From an uncultured Acidimicrobiales bacterium (GTDB lineage Bacteria; Actinomycetota; Acidimicrobiia; Acidimicrobiales; SZUA-35): DNA of 64,000 nucleotides. The notes under the pieces were generated by a model. That model ran no database searches, was not told where the DNA came from, and saw only the letters and a list, made by a program, of their open reading frames with translations. The first letter of the stretch is position 1. Every line of letters begins with the position of its first letter. The DNA lies in assembly GCA_937925335.1 (NCBI GenBank), contig CALEWY010000056.1, positions 17,422 through 81,421 on the forward strand, given 5' to 3'. Shown here piece after piece: positions 52,428 through 60,056 of the stretch. The position numbers and the translations under genes were made by a program.

Positions 52428-53255
52428 ATGGGCGCCGTGACCTCCACACAGACCAGCGCAGAATTTCTCGGGCTCGAGCAGACCGGCGAACGGACGTGGC
52501 GGTTCGAGATCACACCACAGACGACCGGCGGTGGCGGTTCGCTCTTTGGTGGTGCTGGCTTGGCGGCCGGCATCTTGGCGTTCGAACACGCCAGCGGTTA
52601 CCCGGTCGTCTGGTCGACGGGGCAATACCTCGCCCGGACCGAAGTGAACTCGGTTCTCGATCTGACCGTCGAACTCCCGGCGATCGGCCGAACCGTCACT
52701 CAGGGCCGCGTCACCGGCCGAATCGACGGGAAGGAGATCATCACCGTCCTCGCCGCCGGTGGCGATCGAGACGACATTGCGAGCGGCATGTGGGAACCGC
52801 AGCCGGACGCAATCTCCCCACACGAATCGATCGCCGTCGACCGCTCAGAGATGGGCCCGTCCATCCACCAAGACATCGACATCCGGATGGCTCGCGGCAT
52901 GTTCGGCTTCCAGCCAACCGGAGAGCCGAGCGGCGATCACCGCAGCTACCTCTGGGCCCGCATGAGGAATGTGCAGCACGACAGTGCAGCCCTTGCCATG
53001 CTCGCCGACTACATGCCCTCTGCTCTCGGCAACGCGCTCGGCGAGCAGATGAGTTGCACGAGCCTCGACAACACGATTCGTTTCGCCAGTCCGTGTGAAC
53101 AAGATCCGGGCGCTTGGGTGCTGCTCGACAATCGCATCGAGTTCGTCGGTCGAGGATTCGCCAAAGGATCGGCGCTCATGTGGAGCGAAGACGGTCAGCT
53201 CCTCGCCACCGCCAGTCAATCGATGACGGTCTTCCCGCCTCGCCCCGAGGCCTGA
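52428..53255 (+). CDS. Acyl-CoA thioesterase-like protein (TesB-type hotdog)
   Basis: 275 residues. The sequence fits a double hotdog TesB/thioesterase II fold. The N-terminal half has GGGGSLFGGAGLAAGILAFEHASGYPVVWSTGQYLA, and the second half has 'SYLWARMRNVQHDSAALAMLADYMPSALGNALGEQ' and a 'SLDNTIRF' segment near the expected active-site Asp. It should hydrolyse acyl-CoA to free acid and CoA. ATG 52428 is used; GTG 52437 is possible. A hairpin of the 51169 family follows 13 bp after the stop. Confidence 0.83.
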   Translation: MGAVTSTQTSAEFLGLEQTGERTWRFEITPQTTGGGGSLFGGAGLAAGILAFEHASGYPVVWSTGQYLARTEVNSVLDLTVELPAIGRTVTQGRVTGRIDGKEIITVLAAGGDRDDIASGMWEPQPDAISPHESIAVDRSEMGPSIHQDIDIRMARGMFGFQPTGEPSGDHRSYLWARMRNVQHDSAALAMLADYMPSALGNALGEQMSCTSLDNTIRFASPCEQDPGAWVLLDNRIEFVGRGFAKGSALMWSEDGQLLATASQSMTVFPPRPEA

Positions 53256-53267
53256 CAGCACCAACCT

Positions 53268-53320
53268 GGTCGGACCGCGCAGCCGCCGTTCGGTGTGTTC
53301 GGCGGCTCACTACTCCGACC
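53268..53320 (+). terminator. Cruciform hairpin 2 of the repeated family (3' end of thioesterase gene)
   Basis: Arms GGTCGGA (53268-53274) and TCCGACC (53314-53320), with inner arms AGCCGCCG and CGGCGGCT. It is the second member of the 51169/53268/54088 family and the likely transcript end of the thioesterase gene. No T-run follows. Confidence 0.7.
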
Positions 53321-53410
53321 CTGAGCGGTACGGTACTGGAACCGGTTGCCCGGTGTTGCGGCGTCCCAGCCTGCGGGCCATCGAGCGACGAAACCACGGA
53401 GCGAACAACG

Positions 53411-54043
53411 ATGTCGACGATTCCAACAACCGAGATCCAGTCAGCGGCCACCCCGTCCGACGTGCTCGAGCGCTTGCGCGCAGGAAACGAGCGCTTCGTC
53501 GCCGGCACGACGATCGAACGAGATTTGCTCGCCGAGGCACAGGCCACAGCGGGTGGCCAGTCTCCGCTCACCGCCGTACTCAGCTGCATCGACAGTCGAG
53601 TCATCGTGGAGGCCCTGTTCGACGTCGGCCTCGGCGAAGCCTTCGTTGCCCGCACAGCAGGAAATGTCGTGGATGACGACGTGATTGGCGGCTTCGAGTT
53701 TGCCACCGAACTCGCCGGGGCAAGGCTGATCGTCGTGCTCGGCCATAGCGAGTGCGGTGCGGTCAAGGGTGCGTGTGATGGCGCCGAGCTCGGCAACCTC
53801 ACGCAGCTGTTGGCAAAGATCACCCCTGCCGTTGAGGCCGAGTCACATGGTGGGGCCTCACCCGGCAGCGGCGACAGCGCATTCGTGCAACGGGTCGTTG
53901 ACACCAACGTCACCAACTCGGTCGCAGCGTTCAGCGATCGCAGCGACGTGCTCACCGCACGTATCGAAGCTGGCGATCTCATGATCGTCGGCGCGACCTA
54001 CGACCTGGCCTCCGGAACGGTCACCTGGCACGACCCGTCGTAA
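53411..54043 (+). CDS. Beta-class carbonic anhydrase
   Basis: A 210-residue zinc enzyme that interconverts CO2 and bicarbonate in the cytoplasm. Zinc ligands and the catalytic dyad are visible: Cys59 with Asp61/Arg63 in SCIDSRV, and His112 and Cys115 in GHSECGAV. 'RTAGNVVDDDVIGGFEFATELAGARLIVVLGHSECGAV' is the family core. ATG 53411 has GGAG 8 bases upstream; the frame is open further up but not family-like. A strong terminator (54088) follows. Confidence 0.92.
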   Translation: MSTIPTTEIQSAATPSDVLERLRAGNERFVAGTTIERDLLAEAQATAGGQSPLTAVLSCIDSRVIVEALFDVGLGEAFVARTAGNVVDDDVIGGFEFATELAGARLIVVLGHSECGAVKGACDGAELGNLTQLLAKITPAVEAESHGGASPGSGDSAFVQRVVDTNVTNSVAAFSDRSDVLTARIEAGDLMIVGATYDLASGTVTWHDPS

Positions 54044-54087
54044 GCCAGAGAACCTCAAACGGGGGCGCCGAATGCTGTGCTGATTTG

Positions 54088-54146
54088 GGTCGGAGGACTC
54101 GGCCGCCATGTCGACCTGTTTGGCGGCTCCGTTACTCCGACCTTTT
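54088..54146 (+). terminator. Cruciform hairpin 3 of the repeated family, with T-run (3' end of carbonic anhydrase gene)
   Basis: GGTCGGAG (54088-54095) pairs with CTCCGACC (54135-54142), inner GCCGCCA with TGGCGGC, followed directly by TTTT (54143-54146). Of the three family members only this one has a clear T-run. Confidence 0.85.
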
Positions 54147-54186
54147 CGCGTGATGGCTCGCAACATGGTCGAGCTGTCAGCACGAG

Positions 54187-54218
54187 CGTTCTTTTGGCAG
54201 ACGACTGCCAAAAGAACG
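54187..54218. other. Perfect 14-bp inverted repeat, probable operator or hairpin
   Basis: CGTTCTTTTGGCAG (54187-54200), loop ACGA, and CTGCCAAAAGAACG (54205-54218), with no mismatch. It stands between the carbonic anhydrase terminator and the small-protein run. A second 13-base palindrome, CGGCAA-A-TTGCCG (54270-54282), lies 8 bases before the GGAGG of the 54302 gene. Either could be an operator of that run. Confidence 0.6.
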
Positions 54219-54301
54219 TCTCACGCCTGCCACGACGATCTGTCTGAATAGATGCCAGGCAGAGGCGGACGGCAAATTGCCGCCGCAATGGAGGCAAAGG
54301 T

Positions 54302-54472
54302 ATGGGCACGATCACGAAGCAATCACCAGTTGAAGCGGGTTTCGCTCGGCGAAGCGCCCGCTATCTCGCAGAACGAGGATGCACGCCGTCGCAGATTCGA
54401 ACGGCATTGGTCGACGAACTCGATCTCGCTGTTCGCCAAGCAGACCGCATCGTTGGAGAGATGAGGGCATGA
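54302..54472 (+). CDS. Small protein, 56 residues, first gene of a small-ORF run
   Basis: ATG 54302 has an excellent ribosome site (GGAGG at 54290-54294, 7 bases upstream). The peptide (MGTITKQSPVEAGFARRSARYLAERGCT, then PSQIRTALVDELDLAVRQADRIVGEMRA) is charged and helical, without a membrane segment. The middle region (YLAERGCTPSQIRTALVDEL) is reminiscent of a short helix-turn-helix. The TGA overlaps the next ATG (ATGA at 54469-54472). Family not recognised. Confidence 0.72.
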   Translation: MGTITKQSPVEAGFARRSARYLAERGCTPSQIRTALVDELDLAVRQADRIVGEMRA

Positions 54473-54657
54473 CCACCACAACCGTCAAAGGTCGAGAGCT
54501 CTTCACGCCGTCAGCACTCGAGCTGGCTGCCGCGTGTCTGGCGAGCGCCATCGCCGTCGCTGTGATCATGCCGGTATCGCTCATCACGTTCGCTCTCGTC
54601 GCATTTTTCTTGATCACCAGCGGCGTGTTCTGCGACCGCGTCGAGAACCCCTCCTGA
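54469..54657 (+). CDS. Small membrane protein, 62 residues
   Basis: ATG 54469 overlaps the stop of the preceding small gene. After MTTTTVKGRELFTPSA there are two close hydrophobic stretches (LELAAACLASAIAVAVIMP and VSLITFALVAFFLITSGVF), so it is probably a two-helix membrane protein with a short polar tail (CDRVENPS). No family is recognised. The coupled start suggests it is made in proportion to the 56-residue protein. Confidence 0.68.
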   Translation: MTTTTVKGRELFTPSALELAAACLASAIAVAVIMPVSLITFALVAFFLITSGVFCDRVENPS

Positions 54658-54672
54658 CGTGGAGTTGCCGAC

Positions 54673-54816
54673 ATGAACGTTGCGACGAAAGTGCGATCGT
54701 TGCTGGAGAAGATCCACAAACCTCGGCGCTACGAAGGCGCACCGCTTTCACCCGAGCAACAGCGGGCCAACGCGCAGGCCTCGGCCGAGCTCTCAAGCAT
54801 GCAGAATCGCAACTGA
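54673..54816 (+). CDS. Small basic protein, 47 residues
   Basis: ATG 54673 has GGAG 8 bases upstream. The peptide (MNVATKVRSLLEKIHKPRRY, then EGAPLSPEQQRANAQASAEL and SSMQNRN) has a basic helix and a polar, Gln/Ala-rich tail. It is 15 bp after the membrane-protein stop and completes a three-gene run. Family not recognised. Confidence 0.62.
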   Translation: MNVATKVRSLLEKIHKPRRYEGAPLSPEQQRANAQASAELSSMQNRN

Positions 54817-55070
54817 TCCATTGGGGTGGCCGGTCGCTACTTGCTCCATGGAGCGACGCCCATCACGAGACGAAACGAAAATCGCTGCGGGTCGACAGGT
54901 GAGCCGGCGCTCGGGTTGACTGGAATGACAATGTCGCCACCCACCGCCAGCCCCGCTCGTTCCGATCGTTGCCAACTGGCTCGGTGCGTTCGGCTTCAGC
55001 GAGGCATGAACGGCACTGCCGATCGAGCCCACCTCATGAGCAACACCGCCGCACGACACGAGGTAGCTGC

Positions 55071-55574
55071 ATGATTCCGCTCGACGCGAAGCCCGGATTG
55101 CTTGCCGATCTTGGAGCAGGGAGCGACCTCACGCTCCTCGTATTTCTCCGCCATCACGGTTGACTGTTTCATCGCCAACTCGTCGACGAGTTCGTCGACG
55201 CCGTCACTTCCGACTCCAGCTATCCGGCGGTTGTCTTCATCCACCAGGGCACCGAAGAGCAAGGCCGAGACCACTTCCGGGTCACCGACGAAGTGACACG
55301 GTCGATTCCTGACCCAGCCGGTGAGCTCTTTGCCTCGTTCGGCATCGAGCGCGGCGGCCTACGGGAGATGTACGGACTGCGAGCGTGGGGACGCGGCATC
55401 CAAGCTGCGATGCAGGGCCACTTCATCGGCCGAAAGGTCGGCGACCCGTGGACGCTCCCCACGATTCTGGCAGTACGTGATGGAAGAATCGTGTGGCAAC
55501 ACCGAGGGGAGCACGCTGGGGACCACCCCGACGTTCGGAGCATCCCGATGCTCATCAGCGCGAGCACCGTCTGA
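55071..55574 (+). CDS. Candidate selenoprotein: AhpC/TSA-like thioredoxin-fold protein with in-frame TGA at the redox-active position
   Basis: A single frame runs from ATG 55071 (GAGG 9 bases upstream) to a stop at 55574, interrupted only by TGA at 55161-55163 (codon 31). Before it the protein reads LTLLVFLRHHG, after it LFHRQLVDEFVDAV, then YPAVVFIHQGTEEQGRDHF, 'DPAGELFASFGIERGGLREMYGLRAW' and 'WTLPTILAVRDGRIVWQHRG'. In the AhpC-TSA_2/SelL-like family the matching segment is FLRHxGCxFC, so the TGA falls exactly where the redox Cys stands. A perfect stem-loop (55181-55200) lies where a bacterial SECIS belongs. Read through, the product is 167 residues with Sec31. If TGA is a true stop, this is a pseudogene. 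The second redox residue is His (ULFH), which is unusual. No sel genes are in the window. Confidence 0.72.
55181..55200 (+). promoter_or_regulatory. SECIS-like hairpin downstream of the in-frame TGA
   Basis: CGTCGACG (55181-55188) and CGTCGACG (55193-55200) form a perfect 8-bp stem with loop AGTT. The loop begins 25 bases after the TGA, and its second base is G followed by T. Bacterial SECIS elements have a short apical loop with a conserved GU 16-37 bases after UGA, so position and shape fit. The arms are also self-complementary, so other pairings exist. Confidence 0.6.
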
Positions 55575-55741
55575 TCGAGCCGCCTTCAGGCGCTGCCCAA
55601 GCGGCCCATTTCCTCCATCGGCGAGGCCAGAAAGCCGCGATCGACACGTCTGATCCCGTTGCTCTTTGTGGCACAATTAGCACCGGCCAGACGAGGGTCG
55701 CTGGTGTTGATTGAGTTCATGGGTCCACGGGGCGGGGTGCG

Positions 55742-56479
55742 ATGGTGGAGCGTTATGTCGACTTCAGTCTGATCCGCCTCTACTCGCAGCGTCTCGGTTA
55801 CCTCACCGGCCAGCTCATCGATGCCCAGAAGATGACTGGGCAGGTCGGTGATGACGAAGCCCCGTGGGAAGCCGCTTTTCAACGCCGCGCCGCCGAGGAG
55901 TTCGCGACCCGGCTTCCGCACAGCTACATGTCGGACCGAACCGCAGCGTTCCGGGCGTGCGTCCAGGAGATGGATCGGACCCGCGACGTGCCAGCTGCGC
56001 TTGATCCCGATTGGCAGATTGTCCGCTCTTATCTGTTCAATCTTGCCGAGGCGCTCGAAGCCGAACTCCAGCTCCAAAAGCGGAGCTTTCCCGGCGATGT
56101 TGCAGGCGAGAGTCCCACCACTCCCTCGATCATTCGAGTTGATGAGCTCGCCCCACTCGCCTCCCCCAGTGCGTTGGTTCGACAAGCCGAGGCCGCTGCG
56201 GCCGTTGCCGACTTTGCACTGCGGCAGCGTTACGGCGGCATCACCAGCACAGAAGTTGACTGGATCCGGTCCCTCGCTCGCGAGGTGTCAGTCGTCGATA
56301 TCGCTGCCGAGTACGGCTACTCCGAACGGAGCATGCATCGACGTTTCAACGACCTCTGGGAGAAGATGAACGTCGAGGGGCGAACTGAAGCGATTGTCGT
56401 CGCCGCGTCGGTCGGGTGGCTCGAGCGGCCGGGCACTCCGGCAAGCCTTGTTTCCGGAGCTGGCGTCGGCCACGTTTGA
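55742..56479 (+). CDS. Probable transcriptional regulator with C-terminal helix-turn-helix
   Basis: 245 residues. The C-terminal 70 residues (GGITSTEVDWIRSLAREVSVVDIAAEYGYSERSMHRRFNDLWEKMNVEGRTEAIVVAASVGWL) form a LuxR/sigma-4-like helix-turn-helix that should bind DNA. The N-terminal 150 residues are helical (LIRLYSQRLGYLTGQLIDAQKMTGQ) without a recognisable sensory or receiver domain. There is no phospho-acceptor Asp pocket. ATG 55742 is preceded by a G-rich stretch. It could be a response-regulator-like or stand-alone regulator; its targets are unknown. Confidence 0.65.
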   Translation: MVERYVDFSLIRLYSQRLGYLTGQLIDAQKMTGQVGDDEAPWEAAFQRRAAEEFATRLPHSYMSDRTAAFRACVQEMDRTRDVPAALDPDWQIVRSYLFNLAEALEAELQLQKRSFPGDVAGESPTTPSIIRVDELAPLASPSALVRQAEAAAAVADFALRQRYGGITSTEVDWIRSLAREVSVVDIAAEYGYSERSMHRRFNDLWEKMNVEGRTEAIVVAASVGWLERPGTPASLVSGAGVGHV

Positions 56480-56686
56480 CCTCACACGGGCGGCCATTTT
56501 CGACGTCCATCCACGCACGTACGCGTCGAGTCGAAGCACGCGGCACGTGCCATGACTTCCCCAACGTCATCACCCGAAGCGCCCGCCCTCAAGTAGCGCC
56601 GTGCTCAGGCAACGAGCCGCCTCATCCGCAGTTCTCTCGATGAGCTTCGTCACCACGACGCGGGTCAGGTCGAGATACTGAACGAC

Positions 56687-57757
56687 TCATAGCGCTCGCA
56701 GGTCGGCCTCGTCGACGGATTCGTTCGAGATGAGGTCGGGATCGAGCAGCACGCCCACGCCATCTTCAAAGCGGTCGTCTGGCAGCGCCGGGAGGATCAC
56801 AACCGGCAATTCCCGACCAAGCGCTGCGCGAATCAACACGTCGGGGAACCTGCCCGCTTGGAGCTCCTCGGACGAACCCATCGGTGATGCGGCATCCAAG
56901 TCGATGGCCACTCGTTGGAAGTCGCGACCGAACCATGCCTGTCGCCTGTCGTCAACATCGTCATGAAGCATCAGTACCCGAGCCGTGCCCTCGGCGAGCG
57001 CCTCGGTGGTCGGCACGACTCCGTGGACCGCCGCGCCGCCGGCATGCTGGAATCGCCAGAGGCGCAACATGTCGACGGTGCGACGAGCAGTGACGTCTGC
57101 GACCGCACGAACCACTCCGTCAGCGAGATCATGCGGCTCTTCGGGCTCGATCTCATGCGTCGCGATGTACGTGTCAAAAGGAATTCGTGTGCGGAGAGCC
57201 GCTCGAAGGTCGGCCGTCTTCAGCGGGTCGTCCCCAGCCAGGACGAGCAGCGTCGTCTCGGACTCGTCGACGATGTGGGCGATCAGCGCCGGCACGTCGC
57301 CGTCCTCGCCGATCGAGAGCGTGTGCGTGGTTACCTCGCCTCGCCGTGGCACGGTCACGATCGACAGAGTGTCGTCAGAAACCACTGCCACGACGTGGTG
57401 CACCAGCGATTGATCGGCCTCGAGGATGGGTCCGAGGCGAGGTACGGAGTCCAGGCTCACATGGTCGTGGGCGGGCGGATCGGGAAACTCGAAGGAAACT
57501 GCCTGGCCGGTGGAGGCAACGACCACCGCAAGCATCTCGACGTCGGATTCCGAGCGACTCGCAACGTGCTCTTGTGCCGCAAAGCGTTGAGCGTCGGTCA
57601 GATCCATGTCTGCTAGATCACGGTCTGCCCTGGCCGCGATCGTTTCGTGATGGTTCGAGACTCCGTAGAACAGCGAGAGATATGGTCCGGGGTCTGTCAG
57701 CAGAGCCTTGAGCGACTTTCTGAGCTGCAGCCGTGGTGTCCTTCGGGGAATGTCCAT
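56687..57757 (-). CDS. baeRF-like protein (Rv2629-type, eRF1-related)
   Basis: A 356-residue protein whose length and segment pattern resemble the bacterial/archaeal eRF1-like 'baeRF' family 2 (Mycobacterium Rv2629): 'LTDPGPYLSLFYG' near the start, 'VAVVSDDTLSIVTV', 'LVLAGDDPLKTADLRAALR' and a C-terminal 'ADVLIRAALGRELPVVILP'-like core. Such proteins are predicted to act at stalled ribosomes, but function in bacteria is not established. No GGQ or obvious catalytic motif is seen. It runs convergent to the regulator at 55742, with about 200 bp of plain intergenic DNA between. Confidence 0.62.
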   Translation of the reverse strand: MDIPRRTPRLQLRKSLKALLTDPGPYLSLFYGVSNHHETIAARADRDLADMDLTDAQRFAAQEHVASRSESDVEMLAVVVASTGQAVSFEFPDPPAHDHVSLDSVPRLGPILEADQSLVHHVVAVVSDDTLSIVTVPRRGEVTTHTLSIGEDGDVPALIAHIVDESETTLLVLAGDDPLKTADLRAALRTRIPFDTYIATHEIEPEEPHDLADGVVRAVADVTARRTVDMLRLWRFQHAGGAAVHGVVPTTEALAEGTARVLMLHDDVDDRRQAWFGRDFQRVAIDLDAASPMGSSEELQAGRFPDVLIRAALGRELPVVILPALPDDRFEDGVGVLLDPDLISNESVDEADLRAL

Positions 57758-57925
57758 GGTGATGAACTACCCCGTCCGAGAGTCGGCGAAACGTCGTGCA
57801 CCAAGTCCGCTCGTGATCGAGGCCATCGCGCACGCAACGCGCTCGCGCCGAGGCGAATCCAAGGCTGACGTTCGACGAGAGCCTTCGTGGGTGAGCACTG
57901 CGCAGGTCCGGTCGGCGGCTTCGAC

Positions 57926-57951
57926 GTTTCAAAGCTGCTCGGAGTGGGAAT
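57926..57951 (+). promoter_or_regulatory. SigB/SigF-type promoter
   Basis: GTTT (57926-57929), a 16-base spacer and GGGAAT (57946-57951) match the general-stress sigma consensus GTTT-N15-17-GGGTAT in all but one base. The predicted start is near 57958, 23 bp ahead of the small repeat protein's ATG. Confidence 0.6.
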
Positions 57952-57980
57952 AGGCGAGTCCTACTCAGAAAGCAGGCGAC

Positions 57981-58202
57981 ATGCACAACGAGCGTGACGA
58001 CGACCCGACCAAGTTGGCGAACGGACCAGAGCAGACACCGAATCATGAGGGTTTGGCGCGCGGCGGAGCGTCGGAAGGCGATGCGACCGCTGACACGCCA
58101 GGCGCGGCGGCGTCGGCGGATGAAACCGACGAATCAACTCGGGTCGCTAACGGCCCTGAACAGACACCCGGACACGACGGCCTCGCGGGCGATGGCGCGT
58201 GA
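57981..58202 (+). CDS. Small acidic protein with two internal repeats
   Basis: 73 residues. Two near-copies of a 19-residue unit are present: LANGPEQTPNHEGLARGGA (about 12-30) and VANGPEQTPGHDGLAGDGA (about 55-73), joined by an acidic, Ala-rich linker (SEGDATADTPGAAASADETDESTR). It is hydrophilic and probably unstructured. AGG stands 6 bases before ATG 57981. A stress-type promoter lies upstream, so it may be a general-stress protein (inference). No family is recognised. Confidence 0.7.
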   Translation: MHNERDDDPTKLANGPEQTPNHEGLARGGASEGDATADTPGAAASADETDESTRVANGPEQTPGHDGLAGDGA

Positions 58203-58241
58203 GCGAGGCCGGTGCGCGAACAAGCCCGCGCGTGAGTCGAA

Positions 58242-58385
58242 ATGATCGTCTTGGGCCTCGCGTTGTTCGTGGCGAGTGATCTCGTGGAGGTCGATGGTTT
58301 GCGATGGATCGGAATCGTCCTGATGATCATCGGCGCTGTCACTTCTCTGGCGTCCCTGCTGACCGACGGTCAGGCCGGCCGATAG
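58242..58385 (+). CDS. Small two-helix membrane protein
   Basis: 47 residues from ATG 58242. Two hydrophobic stretches (MIVLGLALFVASDLV and WIGIVLMIIGAVTSLASLL) flank a short loop (EVDGLR), and the tail is TDGQAGR. No good ribosome site is visible, so confidence rests on its hydrophobic pattern, its clean frame and its position 39 bp after the small stress-type gene. It may belong to the same transcript. Confidence 0.5.
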   Translation: MIVLGLALFVASDLVEVDGLRWIGIVLMIIGAVTSLASLLTDGQAGR

Positions 58386-58569
58386 ATCGATCGATCACGC
58401 CCAAGATGAACACTGGCCCGCCGTCCCAGATGACGGCGCGGCTAACCAGCCCACGAGGCGTGCGGCCTCGGCGGGTTCGAGTTGAACGGTGATACACAAC
58501 TCGTCTTTCCACACGGTCAAGGCGCTCTCTCGATGAGCGAACCTCGGCAAAGCGGGTTAGAACCATGAG

Positions 58570-59052
58570 GTGACCGAGCGGACTGCGACCATTGGATGGC
58601 GAGAGTGGGTCTCGCTGCCCGATCTCGGCGTTCCGTGGATCAAGGCCAAGATCGACACCGGTGCTCGCTCTTCGTCGCTTCATGCATTCGACATGGAATC
58701 GTTCGAGCGTGATGGCAAACCCTGGATCCGTTTCGAAGTCCACCCCTGGCAGCGTTCGGCGGCCGACGCGATCCTCGTCGAGTCACCGTTGATCGACTCA
58801 CGAAGCGTCCGAAGCTCATCGGGCAAGCCAGAGGAACGACCCGTGATCCGCACGCAGATCGACTTCGGCGGGCAGACGCGCATGGCCGACCTCACACTCA
58901 CTCGTCGAGACGAGATGGGCTTTCGGATGCTGGTCGGCCGTGAGGCGATCCGCGGCGAATACCTCGTGGACGCTGGACGTTCCTACCGAATCGGGCGCCC
59001 CCCGAAGTCTGTCATCGCCCAAAACCGCAAGCGTCCGAAGGGCGAGACATGA
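58570..59052 (+). CDS. ATP-dependent zinc protease-like protein (RimB/retropepsin-like)
   Basis: 160 residues of the family annotated as 'ATP-dependent zinc protease', which has an aspartic (retropepsin-like) fold. The DTGARSSSLHA motif (about 29-39) holds the active-site Asp; 'MLVGREAI' is the second conserved turn. It lies next to rimK in many bacteria. GTG 58570 is the start; an ATG at 58565 is out of frame. Its stop overlaps the next ATG (ATGA at 59049-59052). It probably works with the downstream aspartoacylase-like enzyme and RimK in adding or trimming Glu tails on protein. Confidence 0.85.
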   Translation: MTERTATIGWREWVSLPDLGVPWIKAKIDTGARSSSLHAFDMESFERDGKPWIRFEVHPWQRSAADAILVESPLIDSRSVRSSSGKPEERPVIRTQIDFGGQTRMADLTLTRRDEMGFRMLVGREAIRGEYLVDAGRSYRIGRPPKSVIAQNRKRPKGET

Positions 59053-60056
59053 CCCGGCCCGCTCCGTTCTTGATCGGCGATGAATCCGTGCGCCCTGGGC
59101 AACGCAAGAGCGTCTCGTTCCCGATCGCCAAGTTCGTCACCGGATCGCCGATGGAACTGCCCGTGATCGCGCTGCACGGCCGCACCGAAGGCCCCACCGT
59201 GTGGATCAACGCGGCGATCCACGGCGACGAGATCAACGGCGTCGAGATCGTTCGTCGCGTTCTCGAACGCGTCTCACCCGCAACGCTGCGTGGCACGTTG
59301 CTCGCCATCCCGGTCGTCAATGCACCCGGCTTCATCAACGGCGACCGGTATCTCCCCGATCGTCGTGACCTCAACCGATCGTTCCCGGGCAATACCCGAG
59401 GATCGCTGGCGAGCCGAATCGCCAACGTGTTCATGCGCGAGGTGGTTTCTCGCTGCACGGTCGGCATCGACTTGCACACCGGTTCGATGCATCGAACCAA
59501 TCTGCCCCAGGTGCGAGCGAACCTCGACGACCCGACAACGAGGCGTCTTGCCCTGGCTTTCGACGCTCCCGTGATGATGCATGCGGCAATCCGCGACGGA
59601 TCGCTCCGCCAAGCCGCAGCCGACGTGGGCGCCACCGTCCTGCTTTACGAAGGTGGTGAGGCCTGGCGATTCGACGAACCGTCGATCCGAGCCGGCGTCA
59701 GAGGGGTCCTCAGAGTGCTGGCCGAACTCGACATGATCGATCCCGTCGAAACGAAGACGGACTCGACCGCTGTCTCGTCTCGGAAGTCGAAGTGGGTGCG
59801 TGCACGCCGCAGTGGCATCACCTCCCTCGGCGTCGAACTCGGAGACACCGTCGTCAAGGGCCAGCCTCTCGGGCGGCTGCACGATTCGCTCGGTAACCGT
59901 CTCAGCCAGGTGAACGCTTCGGACGCAGGCGTGATCATCGGGCTGAACCTCGACCCGATCGTCAACCAGGGTGATGCACTCGTCCACATCGCACTCATCG
60001 AATCCGACGAAGTCCAGCCCAACGACCAGCAACCCACCGACGAAGGAAACGCCTGA
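59049..60056 (+). CDS. Succinylglutamate desuccinylase/aspartoacylase-family zinc enzyme
   Basis: 335 residues with the zinc-carboxypeptidase-like ligands: HGDE in NAAIHGDEINGVE and GIDLHTG. 'LNRSFPGNTRGSLASRIA' is the family substrate loop. A C-terminal beta-rich domain (about 240-320; 'GITSLGVELGDTVVKGQPLGRLHD...') resembles a biotinyl/lipoyl hammerhead. The family removes acyl or amino-acid groups from amines. Flanked by the protease-like gene and rimK with overlapping stop and start codons, it may reverse RimK's action (inference). Confidence 0.9.
   Translation: MTRPAPFLIGDESVRPGQRKSVSFPIAKFVTGSPMELPVIALHGRTEGPTVWINAAIHGDEINGVEIVRRVLERVSPATLRGTLLAIPVVNAPGFINGDRYLPDRRDLNRSFPGNTRGSLASRIANVFMREVVSRCTVGIDLHTGSMHRTNLPQVRANLDDPTTRRLALAFDAPVMMHAAIRDGSLRQAAADVGATVLLYEGGEAWRFDEPSIRAGVRGVLRVLAELDMIDPVETKTDSTAVSSRKSKWVRARRSGITSLGVELGDTVVKGQPLGRLHDSLGNRLSQVNASDAGVIIGLNLDPIVNQGDALVHIALIESDEVQPNDQQPTDEGNA

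Noticed and set aside
52179..52823. Upstream extension of the anchored protein at 51213-52178
   Set aside because: The extension is not protein-like and runs antisense to the thioesterase. The signal peptide begins at 52178.
54826..55074. 82-codon frame ending at an ATGA overlap with the candidate selenoprotein
   Set aside because: Arg/Ser/Pro-rich, poor codon pattern and no good ribosome site. The overlap alone is weak support.
57708..57953. 81-codon plus-strand frame before the small stress-type gene
   Set aside because: No ribosome site and irregular composition. It overlaps the baeRF-like start and the promoter region.
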